DNA from: Bradyrhizobium sp. CB1717
Lineage (GTDB): Bacteria; Pseudomonadota; Alphaproteobacteria; Rhizobiales; Xanthobacteraceae
DNA length: 64,000 nucleotides
Direction: 5' to 3'
NCBI RefSeq assembly: GCF_029714325.1
Contig: NZ_CP121666.1
Location: 7,657,001-7,721,000 of the forward strand
Part shown: piece by piece, positions 1 through 10,408 of the stretch
Layout: every line of letters starts with the position of its first letter
How positions within the stretch are numbered: position 1 is the stretch's first letter
Notes under the pieces: generated by a model
What the model saw: the letters and a program-made list of their open reading frames with translations, nothing else
What the model was told of the DNA's origin: nothing
The model's database searches: none
Made by a program: the position numbers and the translations under genes

Positions 1-480
1 AAACAAGCCCTGCGCCAACAGGATCGGGGCCACCAGATTGAGATGGAACACCTTCATCCAAGTTTCGATTGACGTCGTCAACGACGTCATCCGATCGCCA
101 GCGGGCGTTTTCGGCGAAACACCGGCATTGTTCACAAGCGCGTGCAGAGGTGCACCGGCCAAGCGTTTCTTGACCTCAGTGATCGCGCGCGGCAGCATTC
201 GATGATTGCTGAGGTCGATCTGGACATGATCTTCGTTCCCTGCCTCCCAGGGGCATCGCTCGCCGTCGAACGGTTGACGCGCGCAAGAAATGATGCGCCA
301 GCCCGCCTCCGAGAACAGCTTGGCAGTGGCATGACCAATTCCGCGCGATGCTCCGGTGAGCAACATCGCCTTCTGTTCTCCGCCATGAACACGGGCTTTA
401 TCGACCTGATAGGGGCAAGCCAAATGTGTTTCGGGCAGCGGGCCTCTGATTAGATCGTCATTTGGCAGATCCAGACCCAC
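1..480 (-). CDS. fixR: FixR-like short-chain dehydrogenase, N-terminal part (runs off the window start)
   Basis: The minus-strand frame encodes a short-chain dehydrogenase with the Rossmann motif TGASRGIG and, further on, the NNAG motif (LVNNAGVSPKTP). It stays open to base 1, so the C-terminal half with the catalytic YxxxK lies outside. The GTG at 480 is chosen because GGGGAGGAGG lies five bases upstream. In Bradyrhizobium, fixR follows nodZ and is co-transcribed with nifA, the master activator of nitrogen fixation, and here the gene sits just downstream of nodZ in the same direction. The FixR substrate is not known and the gene is dispensable in B. japonicum as far as I recall. The name rests on the fold, the position after nodZ and the RegR plus sigma-54 promoter upstream. 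Confidence 0.85.
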   Translation of the reverse strand, partial: MGLDLPNDDLIRGPLPETHLACPYQVDKARVHGGEQKAMLLTGASRGIGHATAKLFSEAGWRIISCARQPFDGERCPWEAGNEDHVQIDLSNHRMLPRAITEVKKRLAGAPLHALVNNAGVSPKTPAGDRMTSLTTSIETWMKVFHLNLVAPILLAQGLF

Positions 481-514
481 GCCCGCCTCCTCCCCTGTTG
501 CGCGCCGCACGCGT

Positions 515-530
515 AGCAGGATTTGGGCCA
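515..530 (-). promoter_or_regulatory. sigma-54 (-24/-12) promoter of fixR-nifA
   Basis: The minus strand reads TGGCCCAAATCCTGCT. GG and GC are separated by exactly ten bases, as required for RpoN promoters (TGGCAC-N5-TTGCA). A start about 12 bases downstream would leave a short leader containing the strong ribosome site of fixR. The B. japonicum fixR-nifA operon is known to have such a promoter. Confidence 0.75.
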
Positions 531-560
531 CTGCGATGCATGTAAATCCGCTTCCGTTTT

Positions 561-575
561 GCGTCCTAATGTCGC
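561..575 (-). promoter_or_regulatory. RegR box upstream of fixR
   Basis: The minus strand reads GCGACATTAGGACGC, which fits every defined position of the RegR consensus GNGRCRTTNNGNCGC as I know it. It lies about 65 bp upstream of the inferred start site, where the fixR upstream activating sequence is known in B. japonicum. A second copy with one mismatch lies at 641-655. Confidence 0.7.
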
Positions 576-580
576 GCACG

Positions 581-1316
581 CGGAATGCTTGGCGGGTTCA
601 AGACACGCTGCGTGTGTTTTGTGACAGCGCTGGTGCATCAGCTACGCAATGTCGCGAGCACACTCGCCTTCGTGAAGATAAGGCGACGAGCCGCGCTCTC
701 CTTCCTGATCGCACAACTGGAAGAGCCAAGAAATGGCCAGCGCCTCTCGTCAGGCAACGATCGACTAGATAGCGGCCGCCGCCAGTAGCCGCTTCAACTC
801 GAAAGCTGACGTTACCAACCTGTACGTTAGATTTGTCCGCAACTGCGGCCGACTTCATCGCGCCCTGCTCTGTTGTGTCCAGCACTGGCACATCGCCGGG
901 CGGATTGATCCCGGAGCACGACCTCGCGCACTGAATGCTTTCTTCAAAATAGTGAATCTCCGAGAGCGCCCGTTCAACCAGCGAGTACCGACCGTAAGAC
1001 GGAACTCGCCGGCTGAACGGAGACGCTTTCGATATGTCCATCCGCGACCGACCACCGATTAGCTTCGACTTGCGGCCTGCCCGAGTCGAAGACGAAGACG
1101 TGTTACCACCTGTTTACCGGGGCGGCAGCATGTTAAGGTCACTGTTGTCGACGTCGAGCTTCAGCGGAAGACATTCGCACCCCGCGTCGCGCTGTTCTTC
1201 GGTGGAAGTCCGCGACAGAGATTCACATTGGACAGACAATTGCCGCCCCGAAAAGATCTGCCAATACTGCTGGATGCAAAAAGCGGCAATCAGATCGATC
1301 AGGCGGGCTACGACTT
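581..1316. other. Gene-poor stretch between fixR promoter and nodZ
   Basis: I recognise no gene here. Apart from a second, one-mismatch RegR-like site at 641-655, the only notable frame is a 68-codon minus-strand frame (1114-1320) whose ATG overlaps the nodZ stop as ATGA, a layout seen in translational coupling. Its product resembles nothing I know, so it may be chance. Confidence 0.4.
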
Positions 1317-2423
1317 TCATGAATCCACGAGCTCTCGCGAGGTTTGTTCAATCAGGATCAATCGGCTCGGATCCTTCAAATCGAATTCTATAACGCGTGG
1401 GGCAAAGAGACGCGCATAGCGCGTAAAGGCGCTCGTCGGGGGAAAACGGATCACGGTATCGCAGCGCGCAAGGAGGTACATATCGATGAGCGCGGAAACG
1501 CCGCCCTCGGCTCCGAGCGCGGCGTTGTGCAATGGGCCGGCCTGAGGTGCCCGGAACTGTTTTGGAATCGTGAAAACATCAGGAAATATAGTCGAAACCT
1601 TCTCAACGACGATCGCGCTGTCCGTGCACAGGAAAGCCTTCATGGGTTTTGCGTGGGGTAACCCCCTAGCCTTATCAATGGCATTACAGACCTGTCGCAA
1701 GGCGCGCTCCGGGTCAGCCCAGTAGGGAGCATGCCCCATAATGTCCTCGCCGTTGCCATGTCGGACATGGATGCCGATTACGCTGTACGATTCAAAGTGC
1801 TCGCGGTAGATAGCATCAATCCGAGATTGAATTTCAGGTCGTGGCCTGATGCTCCGAAAGATTTCTCGTTCGGCCTCCTGATCGCAGCGCCACATCAGGC
1901 ACGCATCACACACAACCGTGTTGGCGTCACTATCTTTGCGACTTTGGAACAGTTGATCGAGTTCGTCGCGCTCCCGGAAAATCTGCTCGTCCGGGCGATA
2001 GACGCAATCGATGGATGGCTTGTTCCACCATGTCGGGAAGAATGGTCCCGGAAATGAACATTGATTGATCTTGTCGTCGCAAATCACCCGCACGCCAGCA
2101 ATGTCTTGAACCGGTTCGAAGAAGACTGGAAAGGCGTTGGTGGATGGCTCATCGAGATAGCAAGATCCCCTCCAATCGATGGCTAGCGTCCGTCCTGTCT
2201 GCTTTGCAAAACGCCAAGCTGCCGCCAGTGACCACAGGCAGTCGCCGAACCCCGTGCGTCGCCGGGAAACTACGAACCTATCATTCTTCGAACCGCTCTG
2301 CATTGCCTCTTCCCGGGCTACTGGTTGGACAAGAGACGTCATTGCAGACATCTCACGTATCATCTTGTCCGACGTTACGGTCTGAAATCGCGGTGCCGGC
2401 GAGCTGCGTCGGTAGAACTTCAT
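1317..2423 (-). CDS. nodZ: Nod factor alpha-1,6-fucosyltransferase NodZ
   Basis: NodZ transfers fucose from GDP-fucose to the 6-OH of the reducing-end GlcNAc of the Nod factor in the cytoplasm. The 368-residue product has the family features: RRRTGFGDCLWSLAAAW near residue 55, a nucleotide-sugar-binding segment IGIHVRHGNGE in the middle, and a C-terminal FPPTSAFTRYA. It is the last recognised gene of the nod operon, 170 bases after nolO, and the host-range gene next to fixR in Bradyrhizobium. The start is uncertain: no ribosome site precedes the ATG at 2423, and in-frame ATGs follow at residues 21, 25, 28 and 41. The function is firm because length and motifs match the family. Confidence 0.92.
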   Translation of the reverse strand: MKFYRRSSPAPRFQTVTSDKMIREMSAMTSLVQPVAREEAMQSGSKNDRFVVSRRRTGFGDCLWSLAAAWRFAKQTGRTLAIDWRGSCYLDEPSTNAFPVFFEPVQDIAGVRVICDDKINQCSFPGPFFPTWWNKPSIDCVYRPDEQIFRERDELDQLFQSRKDSDANTVVCDACLMWRCDQEAEREIFRSIRPRPEIQSRIDAIYREHFESYSVIGIHVRHGNGEDIMGHAPYWADPERALRQVCNAIDKARGLPHAKPMKAFLCTDSAIVVEKVSTIFPDVFTIPKQFRAPQAGPLHNAALGAEGGVSALIDMYLLARCDTVIRFPPTSAFTRYARLFAPRVIEFDLKDPSRLILIEQTSRELVDS

Positions 2424-2592
2424 AGCAGCGCTATCCGTGATGGGCCGCGTTCTCGCAACACTTTCCGTCTTTTCTTGAGCGGTGTTGCGTCGACGTGCCC
2501 GATTTCAGTCGGATGCCCGATGACCCCCGGGCGTCGGATGGGCTGGCCTCCTCACATGCAGGCATAGGCATGACCATGCTCATGAGTTCCGG

Positions 2593-4620
2593 CTATGTTT
2601 CGCTTTGCACTTTATTGCAGCCGCAAGCCGCGCGCGGCGGATGCAGCCGAACGCCCCGCAGCTCCCACACGAGCCGCAGTTCCTTCACGAGATCTTCACG
2701 CTTGGCCTGGTCCTGCATGGTTGCGTCGAGAAGCCAGCCGAGCGACGCCTCGCCCTCGATCCGCATCAAGATCTCGAAAAGCTCATGTGAGATACGCATA
2801 CTGTCGTGGGCGGAACGTCCCGTGCGGATCTCGCAGACCGTTTCCTGACGATCTGGCGCTGTGTGGGAGCGAACACGATGAAGGGATGCATACGGCGGCA
2901 ATGAAACGCCCAGTACACTCCAATCCTGCAGTGATGCTGGCCGCTTTCTGACGAGGAACGGCCCAACAACAAGTCCGTCCAGGTCAGTCGTCAAGAACGT
3001 GGTGATCGCATCTGACACGGACTCCACGATCGGCTCGGCATTGTTGTTAAATGAGGTATTCAGAAGAACTGGGATGCCCGTTCGCCTCTTGAACGCATTA
3101 ATTACATCCCAGTAGGTGGGGTTTGCCTTGCGCGATACTGTCTGCAGCCGAGCGGTCCCATCAACGTGTGTGATCGCACCGAGCACGTTACGCTTGGCTT
3201 CCCGCACACGAACCACGAAGTTCATGAAGGGGAGCTGCCGCGTGCCGTCCGGGAGCTCAAAGAACTCGCTCGCATCCTCCTCCAGTACAGATGGCGCAAA
3301 GGGGCGATAGCCCTCGCGCTTCTTGACCATCGCGTTGATGCGGCCCTTGTTTCCCGCAGGCCGCGGGTCCGCAAGAATGCTGCGGTTACCAAGCGCACGT
3401 GGGCCGAACTCAGAGCGGCCCTGAACCCAGCCGATTACATCGCCATTCGCCATCCAGTCTGCCGCACTGGATGCTATGTCATCACTTCGTTGAATGTCGA
3501 GGTGGCCTGACCATGCGTTGAGCTCATGCTCAACGGCTTGCTCGTTGCCGAGATCGGGCCCCCAATAAACGTCCGGCAGTCGCTCCCGCGGCGCCGGCCT
3601 GCCCAGCTCGTTTGACAGCATCAACGCAGCGCCGAGCGCGCAACCGGCGTCGTGCGCCGCGGGTTGAACAAAAATGTCGTCAAATAGCCCGGAATAAAGC
3701 AGCTTACCATTCAGCGTGCAATTATGGGCTACTCCCCCAGCCAAGCACAAGCGTGTAATGCCCGTCGCTTCACGATGGTGCCGTAGGATGTGAAACACGA
3801 TCCGCTCCAGCGCCTCCTGCAGCGAAGCGCTGACATCTCGATGCTGTTGGGTGAATGGCATTCCTTTTCGCCGAACCTCGATGTTGCGGACCAGGGCCGG
3901 ACCGATCCGATCAAGGTGAACGCGATAGCCACCGTTTTCCAACAACTCGTAGAACTGCGCGAAGAGCTCGCGATAGGGAGCGGGATCACCATACGGGGCA
4001 AGCCCCATCACTTTGTACTCGTCGAACAACCCGTATCCGAGATATCGGATCGTCTCGAGATAGAACAGCCCCAGGGAGTTATGTTCTGGGAAGCTTGCAA
4101 GTTGCGCAATTTCGGTACCAGACCCCACCGCCAATAAGCCGGAGAGAAAATCACCACCGCCGTCGATCGCAAAAACGAGACTTTGCTCGAAGCCGGACAT
4201 GGCAAACGCGCTCACAGCATGCGCTTCGTGGTGGTTCACGAAGGAAAGCCGCGACGGATCGATCTCAGCGCCGAACTCCCGTGCCAGCAGCTGGCGCAGC
4301 AACAGTTTGGCGTCCAACGGAACGGGCTGAGAAACAGAAAGACGCTCGAGCATGGTGTTGCAGTAGGCTTCAGTCGCGTAGAACGCGATACGGTCGATCT
4401 CGCCGAGCTCAACTCCTGCGGTAGAAAGGCAGTATTGGATCGAATTGCTCGGAAACTTGTTGGAGTGCTTGACGCGGTTGAGGCGCTCCTCTTCGACAGC
4501 AGCAATCACGCGGCCATCCTGCACAAGAACCGCAGCGCCATCGTGAAGAAATGTATTCGGCAGCTCCGGCGAGCTTTCATAGATTCTGTCAAGACCGCCA
4601 CTCACTCCCAGGCACAACAT
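2593..4620 (-). CDS. nolO: Nod factor O-carbamoyltransferase NolO
   Basis: The product is a 675-residue member of the NodU/CmcH carbamoyltransferase family. NolO adds a carbamoyl group (mainly 3-O) to the non-reducing end of the Nod factor using carbamoyl phosphate. The N-terminal kinase-like fold shows LGVSGG at the start, a VNHHEAHA metal-site segment and AIDGGGD; the C-terminal part shows GWVQGRSEFGPRALGNRSIL, typical of the family. The ATG at 4620 is preferred over earlier ones because GGAGAACGGG lies directly upstream. Some bradyrhizobia (B. japonicum) have the region as nolM-nolN-nolO; here there is one long frame, as in B. elkanii. About 320 bases separate it from nodJ, and I see no gene in that gap. 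Confidence 0.92.
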   Translation of the reverse strand: MLCLGVSGGLDRIYESSPELPNTFLHDGAAVLVQDGRVIAAVEEERLNRVKHSNKFPSNSIQYCLSTAGVELGEIDRIAFYATEAYCNTMLERLSVSQPVPLDAKLLLRQLLAREFGAEIDPSRLSFVNHHEAHAVSAFAMSGFEQSLVFAIDGGGDFLSGLLAVGSGTEIAQLASFPEHNSLGLFYLETIRYLGYGLFDEYKVMGLAPYGDPAPYRELFAQFYELLENGGYRVHLDRIGPALVRNIEVRRKGMPFTQQHRDVSASLQEALERIVFHILRHHREATGITRLCLAGGVAHNCTLNGKLLYSGLFDDIFVQPAAHDAGCALGAALMLSNELGRPAPRERLPDVYWGPDLGNEQAVEHELNAWSGHLDIQRSDDIASSAADWMANGDVIGWVQGRSEFGPRALGNRSILADPRPAGNKGRINAMVKKREGYRPFAPSVLEEDASEFFELPDGTRQLPFMNFVVRVREAKRNVLGAITHVDGTARLQTVSRKANPTYWDVINAFKRRTGIPVLLNTSFNNNAEPIVESVSDAITTFLTTDLDGLVVGPFLVRKRPASLQDWSVLGVSLPPYASLHRVRSHTAPDRQETVCEIRTGRSAHDSMRISHELFEILMRIEGEASLGWLLDATMQDQAKREDLVKELRLVWELRGVRLHPPRAACGCNKVQSET

Positions 4621-4943
4621 CCCGTTCTCCATTTGACCATGACGGGAACGCCAACTGCGTCCCACCTATCCAATCTTTACAGTCACGCTCCGTCGGGTGC
4701 GCGGGCCAGGCAGCACACACAACTTTGCAAAGTCCGTCTCGGCGCCTAGCGACAGGCGCTCAGAAAGTACCGGTGCTGGCGTCCGCACCGATCGACCGAA
4801 CAGACGGCCGTAGACCTTGCTCGATCGGGGCCTCTTAAGGCCATTGAAGCAGCTGCTGTGACAGACCGGGTCATCCCGAGCTGCCGCAGAACGCATCGTG
4901 ACATTGCATCGATGTGACTTTCTCCATTTTCGCTGAAATCACG

Positions 4944-5732
4944 TCAACGCAGCAGGCGGCGTCGAAATAGTGCTGTCGACGCGAAAAAGGGCAAGACCGC
5001 ATAAACGCAGAGCGCACCTACGTGCAGGGCAGCGCTGTCGGCGCCGCGCTCGAGCATCGCTGGGCGAATAAGGTCGACCGAATGTGCGAGAGGCAACAAA
5101 CCGGCGAACTGCTGAAATGAGCCGGGCAGTTGGCTCGCCGGAAAGACCACGCCACACAAAAACACCATAGGAGTGAGAACAAGTGTCTGGTAAAACACGA
5201 AGTAATCGTAACTTGGCGCAAGAGCTATGACGACCATAGCAAGGCTGGCGAAGACAAGGCCAGTAAGGGCGATTGTTGGCATCGCATACAGAATGGATGG
5301 CCATGACGCATAACCCAGCGTGGCAGCGACGATCCCGATCGCTGTTCCGGCCAGAACGGACTTACTGGCCGCCCACACCAGTTCACCCAGAACGATGTCG
5401 CCAAGCGTGAGCTGAGTGGAGAGGATTGCTTCCCAGGTGCGCTTGGCGTCCATGCGTGCAAAGGCTGCATACATGGTTTCAAAGGTGGCGGACGTCATGG
5501 CGCTGGTCGCGACCATGCCGGCTGCCAGGAACGCTATGTACGACGTCCCCTCAACGCGCCCCACGATCAGTCCAAGGCCAAAGCCGAGGCCAAACAGATT
5601 GGTTATGGGATCTGCGAGGTTGCCGAGAATCGATGCAAGTGCGACTTTCTTCCATGCTAGGAAGTTCCGACGCCATACCGCAATCCAATTGTACGCGTTC
5701 GCGGGCATCACCGCCGCAAAACTTTCACCCAT
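4944..5732 (-). CDS. nodJ: Nod factor export ABC permease NodJ
   Basis: This 262-residue ABC-2 type permease forms the membrane channel of the NodIJ exporter, which moves Nod factors out of the cell. Several hydrophobic stretches are visible, including [16 protein letters not shown] near residue 45, [12 protein letters not shown], and a C-terminal [14 protein letters not shown] segment typical of ABC-2 permeases. The ATG at 5732 follows the nodI stop by three bases, so translation is probably coupled. The usual family length is about 262, so the gene looks intact. Confidence 0.94.
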   Translation of the reverse strand: MGESFAAVMPANAYNWIAVWRRNFLAWKKVALASILGNLADPITNLFGLGFGLGLIVGRVEGTSYIAFLAAGMVATSAMTSATFETMYAAFARMDAKRTWEAILSTQLTLGDIVLGELVWAASKSVLAGTAIGIVAATLGYASWPSILYAMPTIALTGLVFASLAMVVIALAPSYDYFVFYQTLVLTPMVFLCGVVFPASQLPGSFQQFAGLLPLAHSVDLIRPAMLERGADSAALHVGALCVYAVLPFFASTALFRRRLLR

Positions 5733-5735
5733 CGC

Positions 5736-6650
5736 TCACTTCTCCATCTCGCGCCCGGTCAGCCGCAAAAACACGTCCTCGAGATTAGGGGGGCGCTGCA
5801 GAATACGAAGGCCCGCTCGCCCGCGCAGTTTCACGCGTACCTGGTCCGGATATGGTGTATAACAAAAGAGCGTCTCTCCACTCACTTCGATGTGGCGTGC
5901 ATGCGGCCTGATCAACTCGCAGAGCTGATGTGGATCATCGCCATAGATTTCGACCACGTTGCAGCCAATATGCTCATCGATCAGGCCGTCCGGCTTGCCT
6001 TCGGCGATCTTGCGTCCACCCTCGAGGACACACAGCCGATCGCACAGGCGTTCGGCCTCTTCCATGAAGTGAGTGGTCAAGAGAATCGTCTTGCCCCGCG
6101 CAAGCAGAACTCGCAGACGTTCCCAAATCAGGTGGCGGGCGTGCGGATCCAAACCAGTCGTCGGCTCGTCCATCACGAGCAGATGCGGGTCATTGATTAG
6201 CGCACGCGCCAGCGTCAACCGCCGTTTCATGCCGCCGGACAACTCGGAGACGCGCACGTCGGCCTTGCTTTCGAGGCGCGCAAACTCGAGCAGCGATGGC
6301 GCGACCGCCTCGATCTTGCGAGCGCTCATGCCGAAATAGCGACCAAACACGAGCAGGTTCTCTCGAACGGTGAACTCGAGTTCAAGGTTATCGAACTGCG
6401 GCACCACGCCGATGCGCACACGCGCCACACGAGCGCGGGAAGGCACAGGCTCATTGAGGACCGTAATCGTGCCTGCGTCCGGCGAAATCATGCCGAGGAG
6501 CATACGCGCAATCGTGCTCTTGCCAGCTCCATTTGGGCCAAGCAGGCCGAAGCATTCTCCGCGCGCAACCGAGAACGATAGTTCATTGACGATGACCTTG
6601 TCGCCAAATGACTTTTTCACGCCGGCAAGCTCGATTGCTACGGTGGACAT
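5736..6650 (-). CDS. nodI: Nod factor export ABC ATPase NodI
   Basis: The product is the 304-residue ATP-binding subunit of the NodIJ exporter. Walker A is GPNGAGKST, the ABC signature is [10 protein letters not shown], and Walker B is [12 protein letters not shown]. The start is set at ATG 6650 ([10 protein letters not shown]), eight bases after the nodU stop. The frame stays open upstream inside nodU, but that part does not look like an ABC protein. With nodJ it follows the biosynthetic genes in the same operon. Confidence 0.95.
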   Translation of the reverse strand: MSTVAIELAGVKKSFGDKVIVNELSFSVARGECFGLLGPNGAGKSTIARMLLGMISPDAGTITVLNEPVPSRARVARVRIGVVPQFDNLELEFTVRENLLVFGRYFGMSARKIEAVAPSLLEFARLESKADVRVSELSGGMKRRLTLARALINDPHLLVMDEPTTGLDPHARHLIWERLRVLLARGKTILLTTHFMEEAERLCDRLCVLEGGRKIAEGKPDGLIDEHIGCNVVEIYGDDPHQLCELIRPHARHIEVSGETLFCYTPYPDQVRVKLRGRAGLRILQRPPNLEDVFLRLTGREMEK

Positions 6651-6658
6651 GGTCACTC

Positions 6659-8368
6659 TTAGGCTGACAGAAGTCGCTCGGCCGACAATGGCTTCCTTAC
6701 CACCTTGTTGGTCCAGAGCTCGCCGTCGCACCACACATGCTCGACACGCCCCCATTGGCAGGCCGCGGCAGCATCCGGGAAAAATCCCCGTCCGTGGAGG
6801 TTGGCGCTCGTGTTGCAGAGCAGCGGTATCCCCGTGAGTTGCTCAAATTCGGCGAGAAGCGCGGCGATTTTGTGCGGAGAGTTGCGGGAGATTGTCTGCA
6901 GCCGAGCGGAGCCGTCAAGATGGACCACAGCGGGGACCTTGTCGCGCCATTCCGCCCGGGTCTGGTGATCGAACAGCATGTAAGGATCTGGCGTACCTGG
7001 GCTGAAAATTTCTGGCGCGCGATCCTCCAGACAGATCGGCGCCACTGGCCGGAAGTGCTCGCGCCGCTTGATGTCGTTGAGATGATCCTTCATCGCCGTG
7101 GAGGTCGGCGCTGCAAGAATGCTTCTGCCGCCCAACGCCCGCGGCCCAAGCTCGGCGCGCCCGGAAAGGAAGATGACCGGCTTGTTGTCGGCCAGAATCG
7201 CCGCAAGTTCACGCAGACTGCATGGCGCCGCCTCCCAATCCGGCGGAAGCTCGCTGTCCTGCAGGTCCGGACCACTGTAGACTGACCATTCCAATGGCCC
7301 GAAGCCATTTTGCGCCGCCATCGCCCCGCAAGCAGCGCCGATTGCCGAGCCGCTGTCATTCGGAAACGGCGGCACCCAAACGTCATCGAACAATCCCGCC
7401 GCACGAAGCGCGCTGTTCCACTTGATATTGAGACCGCAACCTCCGGCGATACATAGATTTCGCGCTCCTGGAAGCGACGAATATCGCAGCAGAACCATTG
7501 CCATTTCCTTGACAAGAAGACGTTCCACGAACACATGAAACGACGCAAGGACGTCCTCCGCTCGCTTGGCCGTCAGGCGCAAGGAGCTTGCCTCGAAGAA
7601 GTCGTGCACAGCTGCAAGCGACGATTCTGCATTGTTGATGTGAGCGCGGTAGCGACGAGCCTGCTCCGTGTCAGCGGCGAAGCGCTTTTCATAGAGCTCC
7701 TGAAACACTGCCACAATGCTTTCGTCGACAGAACCAAGTGCGATATAAGCCATCAGCTTGCCGGCGATGCCTAAATCCCAACTGGAGCGGTTCGGCTGCC
7801 TGTAAGGGCCGAAGTGAAGGCCCGCGGCAGCATAGGCATGGCCGATCATCGGAAACAGGGATGCGATGAACCGTGCCCCCCGGGGTTCCACATAGTAAAG
7901 ACGCGGAAAGATGCTGCCGTCCCATACCAGACAGAACGCGGGTTTTCCCGCACTGGCAAAGGGACTGGTGCTATATGCTGACGCGACGTGGCCCGTGACG
8001 TGCGGGTAGCTCTTATAGGGAAACACCTTGCCTCCGAGGATCAGGCCAAAGCCGTCGACGGAATCAAGAAGGCCCTCAGCATGGCGCTCGACATACGGCG
8101 CCCCTTTCAGCGCGATCGGCACAGCGCCACTTAGGACCTGGAACTGCGACTCAATCTCCCCATCCCAGCCGTCGATGACGAACTGATCGATATCCCGCGG
8201 ATCCAGGCCATGCTCCGCCAAGGCGAGCACGACTGCATCGAGATTCTCGACGGATTGATAGCGTGGACTGTTGCCGCGCTTCTCTTGCTCGGTGCAAAAG
8301 ACAAGCCGCCCGTCCTCGACGACAGAAATTGCCCCGTCATGTGTCAACTTGATGCCGCAGATGCGCAT
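6659..8368 (-). CDS. nodU: Nod factor 6-O-carbamoyltransferase NodU
   Basis: NodU carbamoylates the 6-OH of the non-reducing terminal GlcNAc. The 569-residue protein begins with [19 protein letters not shown] and carries the C-terminal family motif [17 protein letters not shown] followed by REHFRPVAP. It is related to nolO in the same operon, so the cell has two carbamoyltransferases acting on different hydroxyls. It lies between nodS and nodI, the usual place in Bradyrhizobium. Confidence 0.95.
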   Translation of the reverse strand: MRICGIKLTHDGAISVVEDGRLVFCTEQEKRGNSPRYQSVENLDAVVLALAEHGLDPRDIDQFVIDGWDGEIESQFQVLSGAVPIALKGAPYVERHAEGLLDSVDGFGLILGGKVFPYKSYPHVTGHVASAYSTSPFASAGKPAFCLVWDGSIFPRLYYVEPRGARFIASLFPMIGHAYAAAGLHFGPYRQPNRSSWDLGIAGKLMAYIALGSVDESIVAVFQELYEKRFAADTEQARRYRAHINNAESSLAAVHDFFEASSLRLTAKRAEDVLASFHVFVERLLVKEMAMVLLRYSSLPGARNLCIAGGCGLNIKWNSALRAAGLFDDVWVPPFPNDSGSAIGAACGAMAAQNGFGPLEWSVYSGPDLQDSELPPDWEAAPCSLRELAAILADNKPVIFLSGRAELGPRALGGRSILAAPTSTAMKDHLNDIKRREHFRPVAPICLEDRAPEIFSPGTPDPYMLFDHQTRAEWRDKVPAVVHLDGSARLQTISRNSPHKIAALLAEFEQLTGIPLLCNTSANLHGRGFFPDAAAACQWGRVEHVWCDGELWTNKVVRKPLSAERLLSA

Positions 8369-8381
8369 ACGATCCCCTGGT

Positions 8382-9005
8382 CTAGTGGCCGACGTTTGAT
8401 TGTTCTGACGAATGACCCGGCTTCCGGAACCGGACGATCAAGCAGTCTTCGTTGACCGACTCGGTGTGGCAATGCAGACGCTCCACCTCCGATAGGCTCT
8501 CGTTGAAGAGAGCGATCACCGTTTCGGCACCAGCAGCATGGCCCCATCGTTGACATGTGGCATCAGACCCGAAAATCAGAGCGCCATTTGGCGCAAGAAT
8601 ACTCACTAGGTTGCGGATAGCCGCATGCATCTCGACAATGTCCTTGAGGTAGTAAAGAACTTCGGCCACGACAATCAAATCGAACCGCTCGGTGGTCCAG
8701 AACCGCTGGATGTCGGAGGTCACCCACGTGATATGCGACCACTTCCTGGTCCGTCGTCGCGCTCGCTCGATGGCCTGCGGCATGACATCGACCACAGTGA
8801 GTCGTGCGCATAGCGGCGCCAGCATGCCGGTGAATGCACCGGCTCCACATCCCACTTCGAGGGCACACGCAACGCCTCCATTGCAACGCGACATCCGGAG
8901 CATTTGCGCGTATCGCTCCTGCTCGAAGGAACTACTGTCGAGGCGCCATGGATCGTCGGCAGACAACTCTCGCTCCAATAGCTGATGGTTTGCGTCCGGG
9001 ATCAT
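8382..9005 (-). CDS. nodS: Nod factor N-methyltransferase NodS
   Basis: NodS is an S-adenosylmethionine-dependent methyltransferase that methylates the amino group freed by NodB, before acylation by NodA. The 207-residue product has the SAM-binding motif ALEVGCGAGAFTG and the following acidic VVDVMPQAIERA, then VVAEVLYYL. I place the start at ATG 9005 (MIPDANHQLLEREL) because NodS proteins begin with this QLLEREL block; the longer frame overlaps nodC. It sits twelve bases after the nodC stop. Confidence 0.93.
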   Translation of the reverse strand: MIPDANHQLLERELSADDPWRLDSSSFEQERYAQMLRMSRCNGGVACALEVGCGAGAFTGMLAPLCARLTVVDVMPQAIERARRRTRKWSHITWVTSDIQRFWTTERFDLIVVAEVLYYLKDIVEMHAAIRNLVSILAPNGALIFGSDATCQRWGHAAGAETVIALFNESLSEVERLHCHTESVNEDCLIVRFRKPGHSSEQSNVGH

Positions 9006-9016
9006 GCGCCTATCAC

Positions 9017-10393
9017 CTACTTGCAGGCGGTCGAACGATCGCAACCGCAAACACTCTTCGCTGCCGTCCGGCTCGATTCAGGGCTCGAAAGCCCCGCCTT
9101 ATGAATTGTTCCAGACATTCCCCTTTTGCTTGCAGCATGTCGTCCAGCGTTCGGGTGCAGGATGACAGACTGCTTTTCCCCTTCGGCCGGCACATTGGCG
9201 ACCTTGCGCGATAGCCAATCGCTGTTGCTCAAGGTACAAAGCGCATAGGCCTTCAAAGGAAGTAAGAGAAAGATATTGATCGGTGTGTGGAGCGCGAAGC
9301 CGAGAAACCGCAATTCGCGAGCACGAAGGGCTGCCACACTGCAGCGGACCATTGTCATTGCTGCAATCGTCAATCCCGTCCACCAGGGTACAGAGCCGGC
9401 GATTAGGAGCTGTGCGAGCGCAGCCAGTGATGACAGGGCGAGAAGTAACGGGCCGAGATTTTGCCCGACAACGTCTAGCGTCAGATAGCCATCGAGCTCT
9501 GGCAGCAGGCGTAATGCAAGGAACGTGTCCCGGAAGGTACTGCGCGCCCAGCGGAGTTGCTGGCGTAGATATGGCCCAAGGCTGTCCGGGACGACTGTTG
9601 CTGCGATCGCGTCCGGGACGTATTCCGTTCGAAATCCCGCCTTGAGCATGAGGATCGTTAGATGGCGATCCTCGCCGAAATCGCTCGGCTTCCCACGAAA
9701 GAATTGGGCTTCGTATTGATCGAGAAGCAAGGCGAGCGCCGAGCGACGATACATGGCACATGGGCCGCAGCAGCACATGACGGCACCGAAACGCGCCTGC
9801 GCCGCGCGCTCCTCGTTGCATGCCAACCAGTATTCCATATCGATCAGCCTGGTCAGCCAGGTTTGGCTGCGGTTGCTCGCTACCAACTGACCCATGGCCG
9901 CACCGACTTCCGGGTCGTGCATCTTCAATACAAGCTTCGTGACGACGTCGGCGGCAAGTATCGTATCCGAGTCAACGTTGAGGACCAAGTCACCGGATGA
10001 GCTGCGTATGGCGGCGATCTGCGCCTTGCGTTTTCCAACGTTATTCGCCAGCAAGATGATGCTGAACCTCGGATCGTTCGCATAGATTTTGTGTACAGGC
10101 GCGACAAGGTCGCGATTTGCAGATCCGTCGTCGACTACATAGACCTGTAGCTTTCCGGTGTAGTCTTGACTCGCAAGCGACTCCAGACATTGGGCGAGCG
10201 TGATTGGATCCTCGTTGAAGCACGGTACGATGACGTCTACACTGGGAAGGACCGCTTCCGATCGTCCCAGGTTGTCCTGCAGCGATGAATTCGCCGGCGG
10301 TTGGGCATAAAGCGCCTGCGCGCTCTTGTAGATCGTCGAGAGCAGCGCATAAGACGAAACAGCGACAGCACTGGTTGTAGCGAGCAGGTCCAT
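9017..10393 (-). CDS. nodC: Chitooligosaccharide synthase NodC
   Basis: NodC is a membrane family-2 glycosyltransferase that polymerises UDP-GlcNAc into the chitin oligomer backbone. The 458-residue product has an N-terminal membrane segment, VIVPCFNED, YVVDDGS, NVDSDT, GEDRH and QLRWARS (the QxxRW product-site motif), then C-terminal hydrophobic segments. The C-terminal tail after about residue 400 is polar and Ser/Arg rich, a variable region in this family. nodB ends 15 bases upstream. Confidence 0.96.
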   Translation of the reverse strand: MDLLATTSAVAVSSYALLSTIYKSAQALYAQPPANSSLQDNLGRSEAVLPSVDVIVPCFNEDPITLAQCLESLASQDYTGKLQVYVVDDGSANRDLVAPVHKIYANDPRFSIILLANNVGKRKAQIAAIRSSSGDLVLNVDSDTILAADVVTKLVLKMHDPEVGAAMGQLVASNRSQTWLTRLIDMEYWLACNEERAAQARFGAVMCCCGPCAMYRRSALALLLDQYEAQFFRGKPSDFGEDRHLTILMLKAGFRTEYVPDAIAATVVPDSLGPYLRQQLRWARSTFRDTFLALRLLPELDGYLTLDVVGQNLGPLLLALSSLAALAQLLIAGSVPWWTGLTIAAMTMVRCSVAALRARELRFLGFALHTPINIFLLLPLKAYALCTLSNSDWLSRKVANVPAEGEKQSVILHPNAGRHAASKRGMSGTIHKAGLSSPESSRTAAKSVCGCDRSTACK

Positions 10394-10408
10394 AAGGTCT
10401 CAGTTTTT

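Noticed and set aside
790..830. tts-box-like CGAAAGCTGAC
   Set aside because: Only half of the tts box is present and spacing fails on both strands; no effector gene follows.
598..1041. 147-codon minus-strand frame upstream of fixR
   Set aside because: It overlaps the fixR upstream region, including a RegR-like repeat, and encodes a low-complexity basic protein.
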